Positions 58,003 through 64,000 of a DNA stretch of 64,000 nt are shown here, piece after piece (position 1 is the stretch's first letter; every line of letters begins with the position of its first letter). The stretch is from RYN-230 sp963813975 (GTDB lineage Bacteria > Actinomycetota > Actinomycetes > Streptosporangiales > Streptosporangiaceae), in NCBI GenBank assembly GCA_963813975.1, contig CAWFAP010000007.1:124001-188000 (forward strand), given 5' to 3'. The notes under the pieces were generated by a model, which saw only the letters and a program-made list of their open reading frames with translations, was not told the DNA's origin and made no database searches. Both the position numbers and the translations under genes were made by a program.

Positions 58003-59793
58003 TTACGGGCCGGCCGTGGGCGGCGGGCTGGGCGTGCCGGTCACGCTGGGCGTACCGCTGACGGTGGGCGCCGGGGAGGCTGACGGGGTGGCGACCGCGG
58101 AGGAGCTGGGCAGGTGCGGCGAGTTCAGCGCCGCCTGGTCGGCGAGCGCGATGGCCAGCTGGCCCATGGCGGTCGGGTGGAACGGCGCCGCGTCCCCGAG
58201 CCCCTGCACGTAGGGCTGGGTCGTGCACAGCTGGTGGCCGGCGAAGTCCGGCTTGACCGAGGTGAAGCCGAACTGGGCGGCCCCCTTGGCCAGCACGGCG
58301 TTCAGGGTGGCCAGCCGCGAGCTGAGCGTGCGCATCTTGGCGTCGGTCATCCCGACCTTGCTCAGGCAGGTCAGCTGCGGGTCGAACGGGTTGTAGTAGC
58401 GGTTGATGATCACCTGGGGGTGGCTGGGCAGCGCCGCCAGCTGATCCAGGAGCTGGAGGTAGTTCTTGCTGAACGAGTGCAGCTGCTGCTGGAAGTAGGC
58501 CGTCGTGGCCTTGTCGTTGCAGGTCTTGGCGACCGCGCAGAGGCGCAGCATGGCCGACCAGTCCAGGTCGTCCGCGCCCACGCTGACGATGACCGCGGAC
58601 GCGTGGGTGGCCCGCTGCGCCGCGTCGATCTGGGCCGGCACGGTCTCGCCGCCGCGCCCCTCCGGGCCGAGCAGGCCCTGGCCGATCGTGGCGCTGTTGC
58701 AGGCCAGGTTCATTACCTGCCAGCCGTTGGAGCGGGCCAGGTCCTCGGCGTAGGAATCTGTGCTCCGCCCGCAGGCCTGGTCGCCGCGCGACGCGTCACG
58801 GACCGCCGGCAGCCCGGCGCCCGCCGCGGTGGAGTCGCCGATCACGACCAGGCGGACGCCGGGCGGTACCGGGACACCCTTCTTGGCGTCGGTCACGGTC
58901 TGCTCGCTGCCCACCAGCTGGCTGAGCGACCGGACCTGGCGCAGCGTCGTGGGTGCGGTGTACGCGGTCAGCATGATCGCGCCGAGGTTGATCACTTCGG
59001 TCAGCACCAGGCCGCCGGCCAGGAGCTTGAGCGTGACCCGGTGCGGCAGCCGGCGCCACCCAGCGAGCGCGCCGAGCAGGATCAGCGAGCCCAGCGCGGT
59101 GAGCCCGATCTCCCAGGCGAAATAGTGCAGCCAGCCGCTGGCCAGCCGGTCACCCAGGATCCGCTCGGCGCCCGCCGGGCCCGCGCCCTGGACGAAGTTG
59201 GTCAGCTCGCTGTTGATGGTGATCTGGGTCAGCTGGATCCGGGGCCGGACCGGGCCGAGGAAGTGCACGTGGGTGGGCAGGGTCTGGCCGAAGAGGTCCA
59301 CTTCACCCGGGCCGGAGAAGCTCAGGCTGGGAGCGGACGTCCCCACCCTGATGACCTGGCCGGCGACGGTGACAGTCTGCAGGGGAGTGACTTTGAGCGC
59401 CACACCAATGGCGACCGCGGCGGTGACCAGGGCCGCGGCCAGCCAGATGGCCCAGCGCGTGCGGCGGCCGGGGCGGCGGGGCCTGGGCCGCCGCGGCCGC
59501 GTAGGTTCACCTGGCGTCTGCGGCCCGGATCCGTCTGGCGTCTGCGGCCCGGATCCGTCTGGCGTCTGCGGCCCGGATCCGTCTGGTGCCTGCGGCTCGG
59601 GGGTATGCCCGCGGGGCGCGGGGCCGTCGGGATGGTGTGGCGGCGACGTTCGTTGCGGGGCGTGGTTCTGCGCTTCGGTGTCCGCTCCGGCGGCGCGCGG
59701 CCCGGGCCAGATCATGAAGCGCTGCGACTGCGGCCAGGCGCACCAGGCGCGCCGCAGATCCAGCAGAGAGACAGCCGGCCGGCACTCCGCCAT
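58003..59793 (-). CDS. Membrane-anchored SGNH/GDSL-type hydrolase
   Basis: A protein of up to 596 residues. An N-terminal disordered arm contains three GSGPQTPD octapeptides from 24-bp DNA repeats; then an Arg/Pro patch and a membrane span (WAIWLAAALVTAAVAIGVAL), a beta-rich external segment, two more hydrophobic segments (~residues 230-300), and a C-terminal SGNH hydrolase domain. Block I is VVIGDSTAAGAG; block V is APFHPTAMGQ. Block III, normally GxND, reads GADD, so the oxyanion Asn is replaced by Asp. It probably de-esterifies a cell-surface polymer. A Ser/Pro/Thr tail ends it. The start is uncertain (59793 or 59715). Confidence 0.8.
   Translation of the reverse strand: MAECRPAVSLLDLRRAWCAWPQSQRFMIWPGPRAAGADTEAQNHAPQRTSPPHHPDGPAPRGHTPEPQAPDGSGPQTPDGSGPQTPDGSGPQTPGEPTRPRRPRPRRPGRRTRWAIWLAAALVTAAVAIGVALKVTPLQTVTVAGQVIRVGTSAPSLSFSGPGEVDLFGQTLPTHVHFLGPVRPRIQLTQITINSELTNFVQGAGPAGAERILGDRLASGWLHYFAWEIGLTALGSLILLGALAGWRRLPHRVTLKLLAGGLVLTEVINLGAIMLTAYTAPTTLRQVRSLSQLVGSEQTVTDAKKGVPVPPGVRLVVIGDSTAAGAGLPAVRDASRGDQACGRSTDSYAEDLARSNGWQVMNLACNSATIGQGLLGPEGRGGETVPAQIDAAQRATHASAVIVSVGADDLDWSAMLRLCAVAKTCNDKATTAYFQQQLHSFSKNYLQLLDQLAALPSHPQVIINRYYNPFDPQLTCLSKVGMTDAKMRTLSSRLATLNAVLAKGAAQFGFTSVKPDFAGHQLCTTQPYVQGLGDAAPFHPTAMGQLAIALADQAALNSPHLPSSSAVATPSASPAPTVSGTPSVTGTPSPPPTAGP
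59511..59600 (-). repeat. 24-bp tandem repeats in the SGNH-hydrolase arm
   Basis: Three perfect units (59511-59534, 59535-59558, 59559-59582) and one decayed unit encode GSGPQTPD octapeptides. All keep frame. Confidence 0.9.
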
Positions 59794-60105
59794 TGGAGCA
59801 GTGAGCCTGCGTCCCGGCAGGGACCCAGGCCGTCGCGCACGCCACCGAGCATCGCCATAACTTCAACCGAAACTACCCGCCGCGAGACGGTGCGACACAC
59901 GGCGCCCGCGGCGCAACCGGTGGCGAACCTGCGGGCCGTCCTGGGGCGCGGCAGTGCGCACCCACCCAGGAGAACCAACCGGGAAAACGCAAACCGGCGA
60001 ACCGGGCGCCGGGATCGGCACCACGCGGCGCCATACTCACGCGGGCGGACATATCTCACCCGTTACTCAAACGCCCCGCCTGGGAGGCGGGGCGTACGAG
60101 CGCAC
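59794..60105. other. Intergenic region between SGNH hydrolase and micro-gene
   Basis: No protein gene is supported in these ~310 bases. They contain the hairpin at 60071-60095 and otherwise ordinary GC-rich sequence. The upstream control region of the hydrolase should be here. Confidence 0.45.
60071..60095 (-). terminator. Strong hairpin terminator of the micro-gene
   Basis: Ten perfect base pairs (60071-60080 with 60086-60095) enclose a 5-base loop. On the minus strand the stem is followed by TTTGAGT and it lies 10 bp after the stop of the 23-codon gene, as expected for an intrinsic terminator. Confidence 0.65.
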
Positions 60106-60177
60106 TTACCCGCTGAACCGTGGGTCGTAGTGCTCGTACCGATACTGCACGGACGGACGACCGTGACGCTTCGCCAT
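60106..60177 (-). CDS. 23-residue micro-protein, function unknown
   Basis: A short open frame from ATG 60177 to TAA 60106, starting MAKRHGRPSVQYRYE and ending HYDPRFSG. It is preceded by a perfect anti-16S match AGGAGGT (60187-60181) four to five bases from the ATG, and followed directly by a strong hairpin with a short T-run. A possible -10 box TAGCGT is on the minus strand at 60220-60215. The peptide is basic and rich in Arg, Tyr and His, with no Cys and no membrane segment. I recognise no family; it might be an independent small protein, a peptide precursor or the end of a decayed larger gene. It is downstream of a GNAT gene on the same strand. Confidence 0.5.
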   Translation of the reverse strand: MAKRHGRPSVQYRYEHYDPRFSG

Positions 60178-60459
60178 CACACCTCCTCAGCCGATTCGAG
60201 TATGACACGGACGCACGCTATGCCCTATTCAGTAACCGGCTGGTGAGAATGTCCGGCCAGGACCGGCGGGACACGGGCTCGAGCTCGTTATCAACCGCTG
60301 CTGACCTGCACCTACGGCTGCAGGGCCCGGCGGCCAGCGTCACCGTGCAGTAAGCCCATCTCAATTTTGGGCTAGCTGATGCTCACTCTTCGGAGAGACG
60401 GCCTCGGTCGCCTTGCCATCGGGACGTCCCGCGGACGGGGGCATCGCCCGTGCTGCGGT

Positions 60460-61065
60460 TCAGCTGCAGCCCGCGCCGACCAGCTGCCTCTCGCCGGCCG
60501 GGACCAGCGTGAACCTGCGCGCGGCGTCCAGGTCAATCTCGCTGGTCGGCTTCTGGAACAGCGCCGCCGAGGGATAACGCTTAGCCTCACACGACGCGAT
60601 TCGGAGGTACCTGAAGCCCCTCTTTTCGTAGTAGTTATGCAGCGCCACGTTAGTGGTCCACACGTCAATCCTGATCCACTGAGCATTCCAGTCACGCACG
60701 GCCTGTGCGGCTACCCAGTCGATCAGCGCCGCGCCGATGCCGTCGCCCGCAACGTTCCGCCCGACGATCAGCCGCGACACGTAGACCGCGTCCTCACGTC
60801 GTTCCTTGGGCGCCCAGAGCATGTGGTTGCCGTGGGGCCGGTAGGTAATGGTGCCGATGGCCTGGCCGCCTACCTCGGCGATCCAGGTGTTGCCGTTGCG
60901 CAGGCCCCGGCGCACCCGGCCGTCCCGGGCCGCCCGGTCCGGCCACGGCTGGGCCCACTGATCTGTTCCTTTGCCGCGCAGCCAGTCGGCAGCTTCGTCG
61001 ATCATGCCGACGATGGTGTCAAGGTCGCCCGCCGTTCCACGGCGTATGTGCGGGATGTGTGTCAT
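60460..61065 (-). CDS. GNAT-family N-acetyltransferase
   Basis: A 201-residue acetyltransferase. The acetyl-CoA loop is VSRLIVGRNVAGDGIGAALIDWV, preceded by WIAEVGGQAIGTITYRPHG and followed by NVALHNYYEKRGFRYL, as in the GNAT fold. The N-terminal ADWLRGKGTDQWAQPWPDR motif is shared by a group of actinobacterial acetyltransferases often near GntR regulators. Substrate is unknown. The GntR gene upstream is on the same strand with 156 bp between; the micro-gene lies downstream. Confidence 0.87.
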   Translation of the reverse strand: MTHIPHIRRGTAGDLDTIVGMIDEAADWLRGKGTDQWAQPWPDRAARDGRVRRGLRNGNTWIAEVGGQAIGTITYRPHGNHMLWAPKERREDAVYVSRLIVGRNVAGDGIGAALIDWVAAQAVRDWNAQWIRIDVWTTNVALHNYYEKRGFRYLRIASCEAKRYPSAALFQKPTSEIDLDAARRFTLVPAGERQLVGAGCS

Positions 61066-61221
61066 GGCTCCGTGCCTGGGCTGGCCTGCGCCGACACCAG
61101 CACGGTCCGGTTACCGGCGTGGCGCGAAGGCGTGAGTTAGCGGGGGAACAAGATCAGCCCGCCAACCGCGGGAGCGGCAGCGGGGATAGCCGATGTGGAT
61201 GACGTGTGCTTAACGGGGACA

Positions 61222-62046
61222 TCAGCCACCGCCTTCAGGCGTGACGGTCGGCTGATCCGGTTCCGCGTATGGCGGATCGGCCAGCTCTTCCGGCACTCTG
61301 CCCACGTTGACTGCGAGTTGGTTACGGTCGGCCGGGTAAACGCTGATGGTGAGCCTGACTGGCATTCCGTCGTTGTCGAACGCGGTCCGCCTGGTTTCGA
61401 TGACAGACACGCGGCCGTCGTCGGCCAGCCCGAAGAACCGGGCTTCTGTCCCGTCGGGCGCTCGGACCGTGATCGTGTCCCGGTAGCCCACCTGCTTGAT
61501 GCCGACCGTTTCGCGCAGGTACTCGACCGCGCCTTCCTTGATGTCGTTCGCCGCGATGAGGCGCGTCGCGCCTCGCTCGACCAGGCTCAGGGGATAGAAG
61601 GAGGTCTGCAGCGACCAAGGCGTGCCGTCGATGCGGTACTGCTGGTGCCTGCTCACGACCGTTGTGCCCGCGTTCAGGCGCAGTTCCGCCGCCAGGTCCT
61701 GGTCAGCCACCTGGATCTCCACCCGGGGCAGGGTGGCGTCGGGGTCCCGCCGCTTGGCCTTCACATCGCGGAGGTAGGGCCCGCTCTCGCCGGCCTGGGG
61801 ATCCCCGGTCAGCGTGGTGATGAAGGGAACAATCTTCTGCACCACGAAGGTGCCCTGGCCCGGCCGGGTCTCGACCAGCCCGCGGGTGATCAGCCACTTG
61901 ATGGCGTCGCGCACCGTGTTGCGCGATGCCTCGTACTTCTCGCGGAGTTCCAGCTCGGTCCGGAGCTGGGCACCAGGCGGGAGCTCGCCGGTCTCGATCT
62001 GCCGACGGAGATCCTCGGCGATCTGCCGATACATGGGGTCAGCCAT
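61222..62046 (-). CDS. GntR-family regulator with UTRA domain
   Basis: A 274-residue repressor-type regulator. Residues ~5-70 form the GntR winged helix (YRQIAEDLRRQIETGEL ... LREKYEASRNTVRDAIKWL), and residues ~95-260 a UTRA ligand-binding domain (QQYRIDGTPWSLQTSFYPL; VIETRRTAFD). This HutC-type architecture responds to small metabolites; KorSA-like regulators of integrative elements have it too. ATG 62046 is chosen because GGGAGGTGCC lies directly before it. It is likely autoregulated from the 62047-62373 region. Confidence 0.9.
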   Translation of the reverse strand: MADPMYRQIAEDLRRQIETGELPPGAQLRTELELREKYEASRNTVRDAIKWLITRGLVETRPGQGTFVVQKIVPFITTLTGDPQAGESGPYLRDVKAKRRDPDATLPRVEIQVADQDLAAELRLNAGTTVVSRHQQYRIDGTPWSLQTSFYPLSLVERGATRLIAANDIKEGAVEYLRETVGIKQVGYRDTITVRAPDGTEARFFGLADDGRVSVIETRRTAFDNDGMPVRLTISVYPADRNQLAVNVGRVPEELADPPYAEPDQPTVTPEGGG

Positions 62047-62373
62047 GGCACCTCCCAGAGATACCAACCAGTCCTACGGTAGGGCCAGCTGGGCTGAAAA
62101 GGATCATACCTGCCGTCCAAATCTACAGAATCTTTGGGATGGCTCAGGTTTAGGCCGGATCTGGGAGGTAATAGGTCGGAGTAGTACCAAAGGTTGGGAT
62201 GACTCGGATGGCTGGATCCATAGGGGTGAGTCTAGCAGTACAGCTGCTTGGACGTACATGGATCAGTCACCTAAGCCAAAACAGCCGCCTCGCCCCGGCC
62301 ACCCATACCGGAGGCGGGCACCTAGCAGGGCGGGCGGCACCACCGCCGAAGGCCGGAAGTAAGGGGAACTCTC
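62047..62373. promoter_or_regulatory. Divergent control region between GntR and small membrane gene
   Basis: No gene is seen. The sequence is less GC-rich than the surroundings and separates the minus-strand GntR gene from a plus-strand small membrane gene. Direct repeats TTGGGATGGCTC (62134-62145) and TTGGGATGACTC (62194-62205) are 60 bp apart and may be operator sites. AAGGGGA before 62374 is the ribosome-binding site of the next gene. Confidence 0.4.
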
Positions 62374-63255
62374 ATGGCCACAACCCTCCTTCTCATCGGA
62401 CTCGTGATCTTCATAGCTGGAGCCGTGGTCGGGGCAGTTCTCCTGGTCAGCTGGGGAATCCAGCGGGAAGAGCGGGATTTTTCGCTGACTCGCCGGGCCC
62501 CGGGAACGGTGAGCCGGGGAACCCGCCGGGTCACCGGCCTCTACGTCCGCCGCCGGACTGACGACTCCCTCACCCGGGCCCCCCGGGAGGACATGTACGT
62601 CTCAGCCGGCCGCAGGCCAGGCCGGCCGGGGCCGCGGGGGACCTGGCCGGCCTGTCACGGGGGCGTCCGCGCCGCACCATCGCTGGGGCATGGTGCGGCG
62701 CGGATCGCTGTCCGGCACCGGGCGGGCCGGCGGGCGGTATCAGGCGGCGGGCAGCATCAGGCGACGGGCGGTATCAGGCGGCGGGCAGCATCAGGCGACG
62801 GGCGGTATCAGGCGGCGGGCGGTATCAGGCGGCGGGCTCAGGCGGCGGGCGGCTGGCTCATGACCCATGGAGAACATGGGAATACGCGGACGGTAAAGCT
62901 GGCCAGGAACCAGCGTCAGGGCAGAAGGTATCCGTTCTCCCGCCATGAGTTGGATGCTGCAGAAAGGGCAAGGAAAAGCAGGCCAAATACATTACTGAAT
63001 CTCCCGGATCCCCGCGCGGCGGCGCTGGCCCAGCCAATCTGGCCAGGCCTGCGCATCGGTGTGAGGGCCTGGAGCGACGATGCCTGGCGCCCGGACCCGG
63101 CGATCGGGGGTGACCTGGGCCGGGCGTATGCTGCGACGAAGCGCGGGTATCCGTACCTGGGGGCACACCGGGAGGCTCCCATCGATCCCGATCAGCCTGA
63201 CGGTATAGGTCGCCTGGCTCAAAAGGATGATCTGGGTTATCCAGTTCTCAGGTGA
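62374..63255 (+). CDS. Small single-span membrane protein with long repeat-derived extension (paralogue 1)
   Basis: Residues 1-75 have one membrane span (LLLIGLVIFIAGAVVGAVLLVSWG) and a cytoplasmic motif REERDFSLTRRAPGTVSRGTR plus TGLYVRRRTD. They are closely related to the protein at 63494. That relative stops at residue 76 (RPDIYA), while this frame (REDMYVSAG) reads on for another ~217 residues. The extension passes through six 17-bp tandem repeats, a unit not divisible by three, and then less GC-rich sequence, so it looks like stop-codon loss rather than an evolved domain. AAGGGGA precedes the ATG. Family unknown. Confidence 0.6.
   Translation: MATTLLLIGLVIFIAGAVVGAVLLVSWGIQREERDFSLTRRAPGTVSRGTRRVTGLYVRRRTDDSLTRAPREDMYVSAGRRPGRPGPRGTWPACHGGVRAAPSLGHGAARIAVRHRAGRRAVSGGGQHQATGGIRRRAASGDGRYQAAGGIRRRAQAAGGWLMTHGEHGNTRTVKLARNQRQGRRYPFSRHELDAAERARKSRPNTLLNLPDPRAAALAQPIWPGLRIGVRAWSDDAWRPDPAIGGDLGRAYAATKRGYPYLGAHREAPIDPDQPDGIGRLAQKDDLGYPVLR
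62732..62846 (+). repeat. 17-bp tandem repeats
   Basis: Six units at 62732, 62749, 62766, 62783, 62800 and 62817 are of two alternating types, GGGCGGTATCAGGCGGC and GGGCAGCATCAGGCGAC, and a truncated seventh follows. They are contiguous, so this is not a CRISPR. Confidence 0.92.
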
Positions 63256-63493
63256 GCTTAATACCCGGGGCCTAGTTGCCGCTGCGCATCGGGGCAAGTA
63301 AATCATTGCGGCAACCTTAGCCGGGATGCTATAAACCAATTAGTTCACCGGCGAATCCGTCATTGTTCACGGCTTGGGCACACCGGGTCTGGCCAACCCG
63401 TTCCCCCGGCATCCGCCTCGCTCAGGTGCGGGCGAGGAGACCCAGATCGGAGCTAGCGGAGCTACTGCCGCGCGCCAGGAGCAGGGGGCCCTC

Positions 63494-63724
63494 ATGGTCG
63501 CCGTCATTGTCATCGTCGCAATTGTGATCTTCGCTGCGGGAGCAACTGCTGGATCCATCGCCCTCGTGAGCTGGGGAATACGGCGGGAGGAGCGGGATTT
63601 CTCGCTGACCCGCCAGGCTCCGGACCGAGTGAGCCAGGGCGTCCGCCTGCTGACTGGCCTGTACGTCCGCCGGCGGACTGACGCCGATCCGGGCCCGGTC
63701 CAGCGGCCGGATATCTACGCCTGA
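63494..63724 (+). CDS. Small single-span membrane protein (paralogue 2)
   Basis: A 76-residue protein: one membrane span (VIVIVAIVIFAAGATAGSIALVSWG), then the basic motif IRREERDFSLTRQAPDRVSQG and TGLYVRRRTDADPG, ending RPDIYA. It is a duplicate of the start of the gene at 62374; DNA identity in the shared region is high. The span followed by Arg residues places the motif in the cytoplasm. GGAGCAGGGGG precedes ATG 63494. A membrane-tethered regulator or a mobile-element spread-type protein is possible, but nothing proves either. Confidence 0.65.
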   Translation: MVAVIVIVAIVIFAAGATAGSIALVSWGIRREERDFSLTRQAPDRVSQGVRLLTGLYVRRRTDADPGPVQRPDIYA

Positions 63725-63829
63725 TGGGGAAAGCGTCAGGCCGGCCTGGACCGCGGGGGGACCGGGCCGTTCTGGCGTCCGAGCGGTCCGTGTCCCGGCA
63801 GGTCAGCCGGACCTCCCGGCTCCGAACAC

Positions 63830-63835
63830 TAAGCT
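63830..63835 (+). promoter_or_regulatory. -10 box TAAGCT, leaderless start of methionine synthase-like gene
   Basis: TAAGCT ends seven bases before the GTG at 63843, with no ribosome-binding site. Confidence 0.45.
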
Positions 63836-63842
63836 CGCTAGG

Positions 63843-64000
63843 GTGCAAGACTCCGCAACTCCCGCCCCGTACCCGTGGCCCCCGCAATCGGCCACCGGCG
63901 TGGGCTCCATGCCCGGCACCGACCCGCTCGAGGCCATGCGGCTCATCCTCGATGAGCTCCCGGACGTGCCGCACCTGGTCGAGCTCCCGGATCGCGGCGT
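63843..64000 (+). CDS. Cobalamin-independent methionine synthase-like protein, 5' part
   Basis: The first 52 codons of a gene cut by the right window edge, starting GTG 63843. The beginning (YPWPPQSATGVGSMPGTDPLEAMRL, then LPDVPHLVELPDRG) matches the N-terminus of the short vitamin-B12-independent methionine synthase-like proteins that normally follow mnmA in actinobacteria. Whether it makes methionine is unproven for this group. The frame is open to the end of the window. Confidence 0.75.
   Translation, partial: MQDSATPAPYPWPPQSATGVGSMPGTDPLEAMRLILDELPDVPHLVELPDRG

Noticed and set aside
60071..60095. End hairpin of an IS200/IS605 element
   Set aside because: No TnpA or TnpB remains are found nearby, and the hairpin has a simpler explanation as terminator of the micro-gene.
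62732..62846. CRISPR array
   Set aside because: The 17-bp units are directly adjacent with no spacers, and no cas genes are present.

Overview
The DNA is very GC-rich (roughly 70% or more) and codes densely on both strands. Gene content points to a Gram-positive actinobacterium of the sporulating or morphologically complex kind: a BldC regulator, a Ser/Thr kinase beside an FHA regulator, DUF3017 and DUF6350 membrane proteins, GntR/UTRA and ArsR regulators, and actinobacterial gene orders such as pcrA-IcmB-like-sucCD-DUF6350-purN-purH-folD and etfBA-cysteine desulfurase-mnmA. A streptosporangialean or related lineage is plausible, but genus cannot be fixed from this window.

Layout. 1-3.8 kb: 3' end of an alpha-glucan phosphorylase, bldC, an enoyl-CoA hydratase and a small conserved protein. 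3.9-6.6 kb: a Ser/Thr kinase with a membrane C-terminus (frame broken) converging on an FHA-HTH regulator. 6.8-10.9 kb: TCA block of citrate synthase (frame broken), DUF3017, icd, mdh. 11-15.8 kb: overlapping minus-strand operon galT-galE-galK-M20 amidohydrolase. 16-20.9 kb: CorC-type membrane protein, guaA, kynureninase. 21-26.1 kb: molybdenum hydroxylase operon coxS-coxL-coxM ending in an unusual CoxG-like protein that carries an RNA-polymerase-alpha-CTD-like domain. 26.3-32.9 kb: PIG-L deacetylase, ArsR/SRPBCC pair, and an amino-acid or polyamine catabolic set (aldehyde dehydrogenase, saccharopine-dehydrogenase-like enzyme, APC permease). 33-49.2 kb: housekeeping core (pcrA, B12-binding mutase subunit, sucCD, DUF6350, purN, purH, folD, etfBA, cysteine desulfurase, mnmA). 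49.4-57.9 kb: alpha-glucoside/trehalose-type ABC importer and GH13 glucosidase, with ParB-like and phosphoesterase genes between them. 58-63.8 kb: SGNH hydrolase, a 23-codon micro-gene, GNAT, GntR and two paralogous small membrane proteins in somewhat less GC-rich DNA. The window ends in the start of a cobalamin-independent methionine synthase-like gene.

How genes work together. citrate synthase/icd/mdh and sucCD supply TCA steps; gal genes run the Leloir pathway; purN/purH/folD supply purine and one-carbon steps; guaA makes GMP; cysteine desulfurase delivers sulfur to MnmA for tRNA thiolation; EtfAB takes electrons from acyl-CoA dehydrogenases. The carbohydrate importer and the GH13 enzyme probably take up and cut alpha-glucosides.

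Genome style. Three features recur: (1) a TANNNT -10 box 6-10 nt before the start codon, implying leaderless mRNAs; (2) short GC-rich tandem repeats, often 15 or 24 bp, inserted in loops, linkers and gene ends; (3) single-base frame breaks in four genes, two of them inside such repeats. The frame breaks could be assembly errors. No rRNA, tRNA, CRISPR array, intact transposase or integrase was recognised.
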